Part shown: positions 1 to 6,874 of the stretch, piece by piece
How positions within the stretch are numbered: the stretch's first letter is position 1
How the letters are laid out: each line of letters starts with the position of its first letter
Notes under the pieces: generated by a model
Told to the model about the DNA's origin: nothing
What the model saw: only the letters and a program-made list of their open reading frames with translations
Databases searched by the model: none
Program-made: the position numbers and the translations under genes
Assembly (NCBI GenBank): GCA_012511355.1
Contig: JAAZGG010000059.1
Coordinates: 1-20,152, forward strand
Source of the DNA: a bacterium
GTDB lineage: Bacteria > Bacillota_I > Bacilli_A > RFN20 > UBA1709
Direction: 5' to 3'
DNA length: 20,152 nucleotides

Positions 1-50
1 CAAAATTTTGATGAATCATCAAGTTCTTGACCACAATTTTTACAAAACAT
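1..50 (-). CDS. Zinc-ribbon protein, N-terminal fragment (runs off the left edge)
   Basis: On the minus strand an ATG at 50-48 opens a frame reading MFCKNCGQELDDSSKF, which continues past base 1. The C-x2-C pair at residues 3 and 6, followed by G and an acidic/serine stretch, is the usual first knuckle of a short N-terminal zinc ribbon found on many Gram-positive membrane or regulatory proteins. A GGAGGT ribosome site lies at 61-56, about six bases before the ATG, and a matching promoter lies upstream. The rest of the protein is outside the window, so its role cannot be stated. It is divergent from the activase operon. Confidence 0.72.
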   Translation of the reverse strand, partial: MFCKNCGQELDDSSKF

Positions 51-70
51 AATAAACCTCCACTTCGGTA

Positions 71-99
71 ATTGTAGCACTTATTCCCATAGATAACAA
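71..99 (-). promoter_or_regulatory. Sigma-A-type promoter for the zinc-ribbon gene
   Basis: Read on the minus strand, TTGTTA (99-94) and TACAAT (76-71) are separated by 17 bases, and the -10 box is preceded by TGC, an extended -10. The -10 lies about 20 bases before the ATG at 50, which leaves room for the GGAGGT ribosome site. Confidence 0.6.
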
Positions 100-170
100 G
101 ATTTACAGATTAATGAAAAAGCAATTTTTAAATGGTTAAAATACCCTTTTTTTATTAAGGTCAATTGCAT

Positions 171-198
171 TTCACTTTTCAAGTGTTTTTAGTATAAT
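171..198 (+). promoter_or_regulatory. Promoter of the activase operon, with a small palindrome in the spacer
   Basis: A perfect TATAAT lies at 193-198, about 28 bases before the start codon. The best -35 is TTCACT at 171-176 (16-base spacer), which is weak. CACTT-TTC-AAGTG, a perfect 5-base inverted repeat at 173-185, lies between or overlapping the two boxes and could be a repressor site. This is inference from position only. A GGAGG ribosome site follows at 217-221. Confidence 0.5.
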
Positions 199-225
199 AC
201 TAATGATGAAGTTATTGGAGGCTAG

Positions 226-3141
226 ATGATGAGATTAGGTATTGACATTGGGTCAACCACAATCAAATGTATTGTGCTTGATGATAATGGGCAATTGGTT
301 TATTCCACTTATAAAAGACATTTTTCTCATATTAAAGAGAATCTTTTAGAGACGCTTAAAGAGCTTCAGGCCTCGTCTTTGAATTTAACAAATCTAATGG
401 TGGGGATGTCGGGTTCAGCGGGCATGGGTTTAGCCGAAAGTTTAAATCTTGACTTTGTTCAGGAAGTCTATGCCACTAGAATTGCGGCTCAACGTTATCT
501 CAAAGAGGTTGATTGTATCATTGAACTTGGTGGCGAAGATGCCAAGATTCTTTTTCTTAAAGATGGTTTAGAAGTTCGGATGAACGGCACTTGTGCGGGG
601 GGCACAGGGGCTTTTATTGATCAAATGGCGACCTTATTAAACGTTAGTCTTGAGGAATTAAATGATTTAGCTTCCAAAAAAGAAAAACTTTATAGCATCG
701 CTTCCCGATGTGGTGTTTTTGCTAAGACCGATATTCAAGCTCTTTTAAACCAAGGAGTTCGCAAAGAAGATATTGCCGCCTCGATTTTTAAATCGGTAGT
801 TAATCAAACCATAGGTGGACTAGCACAAGGCCGGGAAATTGAAGGAAAGATCATTTATTTAGGTGGCCCTTTAACTTTCTTGCCGGAGTTACGGAAATCT
901 TTTGATGAATCATTAAAGGTTGAGGGAACTTTGCCCCAAAACTCGCTTTTGTTTGTGGCTTTAGGCACCGCTTTATGTGCTGAGAAAAAAATGTCGTTAA
1001 AGGAGATTATTGATATTTTCGAAGCCGCCAAACCCCAAGAAAGTTATGCCTTTAATGAACCTTTGTTTAGAAACAAAAAAGAACTGGAAGATTTCAGGGA
1101 ACGTCATAGTAAAGCCAAGGTTCAAATTTTGGAACTCAAAGACTATACTGAGCCCCTTTACTTAGGGGTTGATAGTGGTTCGACCACTATTAAAGCCGTA
1201 TTGATTGATGCTGATAAAAATATTCGCTATAGCAAATACCTTCCTAATGAAGGACAACCCTTAAATATTTTTAAAGAGATTCTACAAGAAATTTATCAAA
1301 TAAATCCCGCTGCTAAAATTATGGGTACTTGTTCCACAGGCTATGGTGAGGACTTAATTAAAAATGCTTTTAGTTTAGATGCCGGCTTAGTAGAAACGAT
1401 GGCCCACCTTGAAACAGCTAGGCATTTTAATCCTAAAGTCGATTTCATAATCGATATTGGTGGACAAGATATTAAGTGTTTTAAAATCGAAGATGGGGTC
1501 ATTTCTAACATTTTTTTGAACGAAGCCTGCTCTTCGGGCTGCGGTTCTTTCTTGCAAACTTTTGCCAATGCTTTGAATTATGACATCAAAGATTTTGCTA
1601 AATTAGGCCTACTGGCTAAAAAACCAGTAGATTTAGGTTCAAGATGCACCGTTTTTATGAACTCTAGTGTCAAACAAGCACAAAAAGACGGAGCTACGAT
1701 TGATAATATCTCCGCTGGTCTATCAATGTCGGTAGTTAAGAACGCAATCTATAAAGTCATCCGTGTTGTTGATCCTCATGAACTCGGCTCGGAGATTGTT
1801 GTTCAAGGTGGCACCTTTTATAATGAAGCGGTGTTGCGAGCTTTTGAAAAAGAACTAGGTGTTAATGTAACGCGTCCCAATATTGCCGGCGTGGCTGGCG
1901 CATATGGAGCGGCCTTATATGCTTTAAGTTTAAAGTTAGAAAAATCAAGCCTAATTAGCCAAGAAGAAATTGCTAATTTCAGTTTCAAAATAAAAACATT
2001 CAATTGTCAGATTTGCAAAAATCATTGCAGTCTCAATCTCAATATTTTCGCCAACGGCACGCGCTACCTTTCGGGTAATAAATGTGAGCGTCCTTTAGGC
2101 GTTCAAAAGAGTGATGATAGTTTAAACATGTATCATTACACCCAAAATAAACTCTTAAGTTATCCAGCAATTGAAGGACCACGAGGAGATATCGCTATTC
2201 CCTTAGTTTTAAATAATTATGAATTATGGCCTTTCTGGTATGCCTTTTTTACATCTTTAGGTTTTAAAGTTTCTCATAGTGGCTTTTCTAATCATCATCT
2301 TTATGTTTTAGGACAACACACAATCCCTTCGGACACCGCTTGTTATCCAGCTAAACTCGTGCATGGGCACATTGAGAAATTATTAGCCGAGGGACACAAA
2401 CTTATTTTTTATCCTTGTATGACTTATAATATTGATGAAGGCATTTCTTCCAATTATTATAATTGTCCTATTGTCGCCTATTATCCTGAGACAATTATAA
2501 ATAATGTTGACAAGGTTAAAGAGATCAATTTTATCCGCGACTATATCGGCCTTGCCAAACCCAAGATTTTTGAAGAAAAAATTCTGATGATTTTAAATAA
2601 GCGTATAGGTGGTTTTAATAAGCGAGAGATTAAAAAGGCCAGTCATGCTGCCTATAAGGCTTATGCTAATTATTTGGCTGATTTACGTAAAGAAGCACAA
2701 GTAGTTATCAAAAAAGCCCGAGCGGCAGGTAAGAAAATCTTTGTCTTAGCAGGGCGTCCTTATCATGTTGATCCTGAGGTCAATCATGCGATTGATAAGC
2801 TTGTTAATGGCTTTGGTTTAGCCTTGATTACTGAAGATAGTATCTCGCATTTAAACAAGAAATTTGCGACCAATGTTTTAAACCAATGGACCTATCACGC
2901 CCGCCTTTATTCGGCTGCCAAATATGTCTGCAGTCACAGAGATATGCATCTTATTCAACTAGTTTCTTTTGGTTGTGGACTTGATGCTATCACTACCGAT
3001 GAAACGAAGAAGTTATTAGAAAGTAATGGGAAGATTTATACTCAGATTAAAATTGATGAAATTGCTAATCTAGGGGCCGTAAGAATTCGCCTGCGTTCTT
3101 TATTAGCTGCTATTAAAAGAAAGGAGCAACAAAATGGGTAA
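226..3141 (+). CDS. 2-hydroxyacyl-CoA dehydratase activase-like ATPase with two BcrAD/BadFG domains
   Basis: 971 residues. Two ASKHA-type ATPase domains are in tandem. The first opens with GIDIGSTTIK near residue 5 and carries CAGGTGAF (C123) and SRCGVF (C162). The second opens with GVDSGSTTIK near residue 313 and carries CSSGCGSF (C435, C439) and SRCTVF (C474). In characterised activases such as HgdC, two cysteines at this spacing hold a [4Fe-4S] cluster between two subunits and ATP hydrolysis drives electron transfer to a dehydratase. A cysteine cluster (C594, C597, C601, C620) and a DUF2229-like region with CYPAKLVHGH follow. ATG occurs at 226 and 229; the GGAGG at 217-221 is better spaced for 229. 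It overlaps the next gene by 8 bases, implying translational coupling. No recognisable dehydratase alpha/beta pair or CoA-transferase lies nearby, so the substrate is unknown. Large fused homologues of about 1,400 residues are common in Firmicutes. Confidence 0.88.
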   Translation: MMRLGIDIGSTTIKCIVLDDNGQLVYSTYKRHFSHIKENLLETLKELQASSLNLTNLMVGMSGSAGMGLAESLNLDFVQEVYATRIAAQRYLKEVDCIIELGGEDAKILFLKDGLEVRMNGTCAGGTGAFIDQMATLLNVSLEELNDLASKKEKLYSIASRCGVFAKTDIQALLNQGVRKEDIAASIFKSVVNQTIGGLAQGREIEGKIIYLGGPLTFLPELRKSFDESLKVEGTLPQNSLLFVALGTALCAEKKMSLKEIIDIFEAAKPQESYAFNEPLFRNKKELEDFRERHSKAKVQILELKDYTEPLYLGVDSGSTTIKAVLIDADKNIRYSKYLPNEGQPLNIFKEILQEIYQINPAAKIMGTCSTGYGEDLIKNAFSLDAGLVETMAHLETARHFNPKVDFIIDIGGQDIKCFKIEDGVISNIFLNEACSSGCGSFLQTFANALNYDIKDFAKLGLLAKKPVDLGSRCTVFMNSSVKQAQKDGATIDNISAGLSMSVVKNAIYKVIRVVDPHELGSEIVVQGGTFYNEAVLRAFEKELGVNVTRPNIAGVAGAYGAALYALSLKLEKSSLISQEEIANFSFKIKTFNCQICKNHCSLNLNIFANGTRYLSGNKCERPLGVQKSDDSLNMYHYTQNKLLSYPAIEGPRGDIAIPLVLNNYELWPFWYAFFTSLGFKVSHSGFSNHHLYVLGQHTIPSDTACYPAKLVHGHIEKLLAEGHKLIFYPCMTYNIDEGISSNYYNCPIVAYYPETIINNVDKVKEINFIRDYIGLAKPKIFEEKILMILNKRIGGFNKREIKKASHAAYKAYANYLADLRKEAQVVIKKARAAGKKIFVLAGRPYHVDPEVNHAIDKLVNGFGLALITEDSISHLNKKFATNVLNQWTYHARLYSAAKYVCSHRDMHLIQLVSFGCGLDAITTDETKKLLESNGKIYTQIKIDEIANLGAVRIRLRSLLAAIKRKEQQNG

Positions 3142-4396
3142 GAAAAAATTTCTTTTAGATTATCCGATTTTTACCGATGAAATGCGTAAAACTCATACTG
3201 TCTTAATTCCTTCTTTTATGGATAGCCATATGGAACTTTTTGCTGGTGCTTTTGAACGCAAAGGTTATAAAACTCGCCTTTTAGATAATTGCGACACCCT
3301 TTTAGTCCGCGAAGGACTCAAATATGTTCACAATGACACCTGTTATCCAGCCACCTGTGTTATCGGTAAATTTTTAGATGCCCTTAAAAAGGAAGAGGAT
3401 TTGGAACATGTGGCTTTGATTTTAACACAAACAGGCGGCGGTTGTCGGGCCACTAACTATGTGCCTTTATTAAGAAAAGCTTTAGCCAGTGCCGGTTTTG
3501 GTCATATTCCCGTCATAACCTTTAATCTTGGTGATTTAAAACGCAGTGAAGGTTTAAAAATCAATTTGTCTTTTCTCTTTGATCTATTGGCGGCGGTTAC
3601 TTACGGCGACACTTTGATGTATCTTCACAATAAGACCCGCTCTTATGAAAAAGTTAAGGGCTCATCAGATGGTTTAGTTAAAAAATGGAATAAAAAACTA
3701 AGAGAAGAATTGCGTTTAGGCAAAGCCTCTTCTATTAGAGCAATTAAGAAAAATCTAAGGGCCATCACTGAGGATTTTAATAATTTAGATATTGAATACA
3801 CAGTCAAACCAAAGGTGGGAATTGTTGGGGAAATCTATGTTAAATATGCGGCGATTGGCAACAACAATTTAGAAGAGTTTTTAGTTAGTCAGGGGGCGGA
3901 AATCTTAGTGCCGGGGGTCTTTGGCTTTTTAATGTATTGCTTTGCAAATGCTGAATATGATTATCGTTATTATAGAACAAGAATTAGTCATAAACTTTAT
4001 AGTTCGGCCATTCTTTGGTTAATCTCGCGTTATGAAGGCTGGATGATTAAAGCGATTAAAAAATATAGTAAATTTGAGGCGATGCAACCTTTCAAGGCAA
4101 CAAGGAAGGAAGCTAAGGGCATTATTAAACATGGGGCTAAAATGGGGGAGGGTTGGCTTTTATCAGCCGAGATGAATGAACTTATAAAAATTGGCTACAG
4201 CAATATTATCTGCGCCCAGCCCTTTGGTTGCTTACCCAATCATATTTGTGGGAAGGGTGTTATGAATCGTTTGAAAAAGTTACATCCCCATGCCAATATA
4301 ACACCAATTGACTATGACTCAAGTGCGAGTAAGGTCAATCAGGAAAATAGAATTAAATTGATGTTGGCACTAGCTAAAGAGAAGATTGAAGAGTAA
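3134..4396 (+). CDS. 2-hydroxyglutaryl-CoA dehydratase subunit-like protein (HGD-D family)
   Basis: 420 residues, cytoplasmic, no membrane segment. It begins with LLDYPIFTDEMRKTHTVLIPS, typical of the portion that follows the activase in large fused homologues. Conserved cysteines sit in HNDTCYPATCVIGKF, TQTGGGCRATNY and AQPFGCLPNHICGKG, the pattern expected of a dehydratase-like iron-sulfur protein. The ATG lies inside the end of the upstream gene (8-base overlap, different frame), with AAGGAG at 3121-3126 seven bases ahead. The two products therefore look like separately initiated, coupled subunits rather than a frameshifted fusion. The combined length (about 1,390 residues) matches fused relatives. 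The acceptor reaction is not known for this branch. Confidence 0.82.
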   Translation: MGKKKFLLDYPIFTDEMRKTHTVLIPSFMDSHMELFAGAFERKGYKTRLLDNCDTLLVREGLKYVHNDTCYPATCVIGKFLDALKKEEDLEHVALILTQTGGGCRATNYVPLLRKALASAGFGHIPVITFNLGDLKRSEGLKINLSFLFDLLAAVTYGDTLMYLHNKTRSYEKVKGSSDGLVKKWNKKLREELRLGKASSIRAIKKNLRAITEDFNNLDIEYTVKPKVGIVGEIYVKYAAIGNNNLEEFLVSQGAEILVPGVFGFLMYCFANAEYDYRYYRTRISHKLYSSAILWLISRYEGWMIKAIKKYSKFEAMQPFKATRKEAKGIIKHGAKMGEGWLLSAEMNELIKIGYSNIICAQPFGCLPNHICGKGVMNRLKKLHPHANITPIDYDSSASKVNQENRIKLMLALAKEKIEE

Positions 4397-4422
4397 AAAC
4401 CTATTGTTTTTACGAAAAAACA

Positions 4423-4452
4423 TTGACATAAAGAAGAGAAATATTGTAATAT
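4423..4452 (+). promoter_or_regulatory. Promoter of rplM-rpsI
   Basis: A consensus TTGACA at 4423-4428 and TAATAT at 4447-4452 are separated by 18 bases. It follows the activase operon by about 26 bases and sits about 67 bases ahead of rplM, giving a leader of roughly 60 bases. A strong promoter is what a ribosomal protein operon would need. Confidence 0.75.
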
Positions 4453-4459
4453 GTTTTGC

Positions 4460-4502
4460 GGCACTGTTTTGCCTTTTGTAGCCCCGGTAAAGTTACAAAG
4501 TG
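4460..4502 (+). promoter_or_regulatory. Structured 5' leader of rplM (candidate L13 autoregulatory leader)
   Basis: Between the promoter and the ribosome site, TTTGTA (4475-4480) can pair with TACAAA (4494-4499) around a GC-rich loop, and CAC (4462-4464) can pair with GTG (4500-4502) to extend the stem across an internal loop. The structure ends just before the GGAGG at 4508-4512. Low-GC Gram-positive bacteria are known to have an L13 leader at this position, to which the ribosomal protein binds to control its own operon. Assignment to that family is inference from position and fold. Confidence 0.5.
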
Positions 4503-4518
4503 GTAATGGAGGACAAAT

Positions 4519-4956
4519 ATGCAACATCAGACAACGATGATTAAGCCTACCGAAATTGTGCGCAAATGGCGTTTAGTAGACGCCACAGATATTCCGCTTG
4601 GTCGTCTATCGACAGCGGTTGCCAGAGCCTTAATCGGTAAGGACAAGCCAATTTATACCCCGAATTTAGATTGTGGTGACTACGTCATCATTGTTAACGC
4701 GGAAAAAGTTGGCTTAACGGGTAATAAATTGATGACAAAAAATTATTACAATGTTTCTGGTTATATGGGCGGATTAAGAACACGTTCCGCCAAGACAATG
4801 GTTGAAAAGTATCCAGTAGAGATGATGGAAAGAGCGGTTTGGGGTATGTTACCCAAAGGACCTCTTGGACGGAAGATTTATAAAAAGCTTTTTGTCTATG
4901 CTGGGGGCGAGCATCCACACGCAGCTCAAAATCCCGAAGTCTGGGAACTTAAGTAG
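4519..4956 (+). CDS. rplM: 50S ribosomal protein L13
   Basis: 145 residues, the normal length for L13, an early-assembling large-subunit protein. Diagnostic stretches are [18 protein letters not shown] near the N terminus, [18 protein letters not shown] in the middle and [30 protein letters not shown] at the C-terminal end. GGAGG at 4508-4512 lies six bases before the first ATG. A second ATG seven codons in (MIKPTEIV) is where several homologues begin but has no such ribosome site. The gene is followed 14 bases later by rpsI, the partner with which rplM is paired in most bacteria. Its TAG stop overlaps the AGGAGG of rpsI, suggesting coupled translation. Confidence 0.98.
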   Translation: MQHQTTMIKPTEIVRKWRLVDATDIPLGRLSTAVARALIGKDKPIYTPNLDCGDYVIIVNAEKVGLTGNKLMTKNYYNVSGYMGGLRTRSAKTMVEKYPVEMMERAVWGMLPKGPLGRKIYKKLFVYAGGEHPHAAQNPEVWELK

Positions 4957-4970
4957 GAGGTAAGAAAACA

Positions 4971-5375
4971 ATGGCGAGAGCAAAAAAAGCAGTTCAATAT
5001 GCCGGTTTGGGTAGAAGAAAAAGTTCTACTGCCCGTGTTATCTTAGTTCCTGGCAAAGGCAAGATTTTAGTCAACGGCGTTGAGGTTGATAAATATATGC
5101 CTTATGCGACCTTAGTTATGGATCTTAAACAACCTTTAACTTTAACCAATACAGTTGAACAATTTGATATTAGTGTCAATGTCAGTGGCGGTGGTTTCAC
5201 CGGTCAGGCTGGCGCTATCCGTTTAGGAATCGCAAGAGCCCTTTTGGAGGCTTCAATGGATTATCGTCCTACTCTTAAAAGAGCAGGCATGTTAACTAGA
5301 GATGCTCGCTCAAAAGAGCGGAAGAAATACGGTCTTAAAGCGGCTCGTAGAGCACCACAATTCAGTAAACGTTAG
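4971..5375 (+). CDS. rpsI: 30S ribosomal protein S9
   Basis: 134 residues. S9 binds 16S rRNA in the small-subunit head and its C-terminal tail reaches the P-site tRNA. Family marks are [25 protein letters not shown] at the N terminus, [23 protein letters not shown] in the centre and a very basic C terminus ending [17 protein letters not shown], with the invariant terminal K-R. AGGAGG at 4955-4960 precedes the ATG by ten bases. It is the second and last gene of the operon and is followed by a hairpin terminator. Nothing unusual in length or composition. Confidence 0.98.
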   Translation: MARAKKAVQYAGLGRRKSSTARVILVPGKGKILVNGVEVDKYMPYATLVMDLKQPLTLTNTVEQFDISVNVSGGGFTGQAGAIRLGIARALLEASMDYRPTLKRAGMLTRDARSKERKKYGLKAARRAPQFSKR

Positions 5376-5387
5376 TTTGTAAAGGCT

Positions 5388-5418
5388 AAAGCTTGCCACT
5401 AGGCAGGCTTTTCTTTTT
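5388..5418 (+). terminator. Rho-independent terminator of rplM-rpsI
   Basis: AAAGC-T-TGCC, a four-base ACTA loop and GGCA-G-GCTTT form a ten-pair stem (one T-G pair) that runs into a T-rich tail. It begins 13 bases after the rpsI stop. Confidence 0.85.
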
Positions 5419-5445
5419 GGTAGCGGACTTCACCTTAAATAAGTA

Positions 5446-5475
5446 TTGACTAAAGTCAAGTTTAAGTGATATATT
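5446..5475 (+). promoter_or_regulatory. Promoter of the tRNA-Ile/tRNA-Asn unit
   Basis: TTGACT (5446-5451) and TATATT (5470-5475) with an 18-base spacer lie 12 bases before the first tRNA, between the rpsI terminator and the tRNAs. Confidence 0.65.
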
Positions 5476-5487
5476 AAGTAAGCACAT

Positions 5488-5564
<77 letters not shown>

Positions 5565-5566
5565 AG

Positions 5567-5642
5567 GCCTACTTAGCTCAGTCGGTAGAGCGCTCGGCTG
5601 TTAACCGATCGGTCGTAGGTTCGAGTCCTACAGTAGGCGCCA
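5567..5642 (+). tRNA. tRNA-Asn (anticodon GTT)
   Basis: A complete 76-base cloverleaf with encoded CCA. GCCTACT pairs with AGTAGGC, the anticodon arm is CTCGG-CTGTTAA-CCGAT with GTT at the tip, and the T-arm is GTAGGTTCGAGTCCTAC. It begins two bases after the tRNA-Ile CCA, so both must be cut from one transcript. Confidence 0.97.
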
Positions 5643-5652
5643 TCATTTACAC

Positions 5653-5682
5653 AAAAGTCCTCAAGTTGGGACTTTTTATTTT
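5653..5682 (+). terminator. Terminator of the tRNA-Ile/Asn unit
   Basis: AAAAGTCC (5653-5660) pairs perfectly with GGACTTTT (5669-5676) around an eight-base loop and is followed by TATTTT. It lies ten bases after the tRNA-Asn. Confidence 0.82.
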
Positions 5683-5690
5683 AAAATATG

Positions 5691-5699
5691 TGTTATAAT
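5691..5699 (+). promoter_or_regulatory. Extended -10 promoter of the acetyltransferase gene
   Basis: TGT-TATAAT gives a consensus -10 with the TGN extension. No good -35 lies at the right distance. The start codon is 21 bases downstream of the -10 box and GAGGTGA at 5707-5713 serves as ribosome site. Confidence 0.55.
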
Positions 5700-5720
5700 G
5701 GAGCCTGAGGTGAGAAAAAT

Positions 5721-6281
5721 ATGGGCTTAAATCATGTTGGTTCAGTAGAAATAGTTACCGAACGTCTAATCTTACGTCGTTTGAAGGAAAGCGACAAAGA
5801 GGATATTTACACTAACTTGGCGCATGATAAATTAGTTAGTAAAACCTTTAAGCTCCCTTACTATGAAAACATTGACAACATGAATGCTTTTATGACCACC
5901 TATCTTAGCCGCAGCGCGGATATCAACACTTATTTTTGGGTGATTGAATTAAAGAAAAAAAGCGAAGCAATTGGGATTTTTGTTACCCCAAGTCGTAGCG
6001 ACTCAGATTTCACGATTGAGGTTGGCTGGGCCCTTGGTAGTAATTATTGGGGGAAGGGTTATGCGGCTGAAGCACTGAGAGCCGTTATCAAATTCTTCTT
6101 TACCGAAATTGGTTACAATCGCATTACCGCCGCCCATTTTGTTGGCCATGATTCTAGTGGTTTAGTTATGGAAAAAGCCGGGATGCGTTATGAAGGAATG
6201 CGCCGGCAAGAAGTTTTTTATCGCGGACAATTTATTGATACTGAAAATTATTATATTTTACGCGAAGAGTGGAATTTTTAA
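5721..6281 (+). CDS. GNAT-family N-acetyltransferase, RimJ/RimL-like
   Basis: 186 residues. The opening TERLILRRLKESDKEDIY is the typical first strand and helix of the Acetyltransf_3 (RimJ/RimL) branch. EVGWALGSNYWGKGYAAEALRAVIKFFF holds the acetyl-CoA pyrophosphate-binding loop (WGKGYA), and VMEKAGMRYEGMRR followed by DTENYYILREEW is the usual C-terminal half. Enzymes of this branch transfer acetyl from acetyl-CoA to ribosomal protein N termini or to small amines. The acceptor here cannot be told from sequence. The TAA stop shares its last base with the ATG of the next gene, so the two are probably translated as a coupled pair. Confidence 0.9.
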   Translation: MGLNHVGSVEIVTERLILRRLKESDKEDIYTNLAHDKLVSKTFKLPYYENIDNMNAFMTTYLSRSADINTYFWVIELKKKSEAIGIFVTPSRSDSDFTIEVGWALGSNYWGKGYAAEALRAVIKFFFTEIGYNRITAAHFVGHDSSGLVMEKAGMRYEGMRRQEVFYRGQFIDTENYYILREEWNF

Positions 6282-6874
6282 TGACAGATTATCAATTTTT
6301 TAATGAAAAGGTCTCTCCTTTATTAGTCAAGTGGTTAAACGAAGAAATTCGTTTTTATTTATTTGCAGACATTGGGCAAATCTATTTTGCGTATGCCAGT
6401 GATTTCGCCTCTAAAGAAATCGCCGCCCAGTGTAATTATGAACGGCGAGAGATCGTTTTTAATATTGCTTGGATTAAAGAGCGTTTCAAGAAAAATGAAG
6501 TTTTTTTAGTAAAGTATTTAATTATGCATGAAATTCGCCATTTTTACCAAAGGCGAGTAGTTGAAAGTTTTAAAAATCGCGAAAATGTTCGTATATATGA
6601 ACCGCAAGCTATGCTTTTAAGTTGGCAGAAAAACTTTGAAAAATATATTGATATTACAGGTAGTAGTGAATTAGAAGAAAAGAATTATTTCAGCCAGCCC
6701 ATTGAACTTGATGCCACAGCTTTCGCCTATTATTTAATGCAACATTTACATCCTAATATCAATCCCCGAAGTTTATATGTTCCTAAATATGCTGTTGATT
6801 ATATTAAAAAAAGCCGTGGTTTTTACCAAAGCTTCTTTCAAGTTGCGGATCAAAATAAACGCTATTATTTTTAA
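6281..6874 (+). CDS. Small putative zinc metalloprotein with HEIRH motif
   Basis: 197 residues from the ATG at 6281, which overlaps the acetyltransferase stop (TAATG). A GTG at 6269 in the same frame would add four residues, and neither start has a strong ribosome site. LIMHEIRHFYQ contains an HExxH zinc-binding and catalytic motif (H83, E84, H87). E142 in PIELDATAFAYYLMQ is in the right relation to be a third ligand, as in gluzincin-type peptidases. No signal peptide or membrane segment is visible, so it should be cytoplasmic. I do not recognise a named family; ImmA/IrrE-like or phage-type metallopeptidases are distant possibilities. Peptidase activity is inference from the motif. Its stop overlaps that of the convergent gene. 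Confidence 0.72.
   Translation: MTDYQFFNEKVSPLLVKWLNEEIRFYLFADIGQIYFAYASDFASKEIAAQCNYERREIVFNIAWIKERFKKNEVFLVKYLIMHEIRHFYQRRVVESFKNRENVRIYEPQAMLLSWQKNFEKYIDITGSSELEEKNYFSQPIELDATAFAYYLMQHLHPNINPRSLYVPKYAVDYIKKSRGFYQSFFQVADQNKRYYF

Noticed and set aside
173..185. CACTT-TTC-AAGTG followed by T residues as a terminator
   Set aside because: The stem has only five pairs and lies inside the promoter of the activase operon, with no gene ending upstream on that strand.
3121..3141. Frameshift within one fused activase/dehydratase gene
   Set aside because: The second ATG has a well-placed AAGGAG and the junction falls at a domain boundary, so two coupled genes are more likely. The point is kept as a check in the findings.
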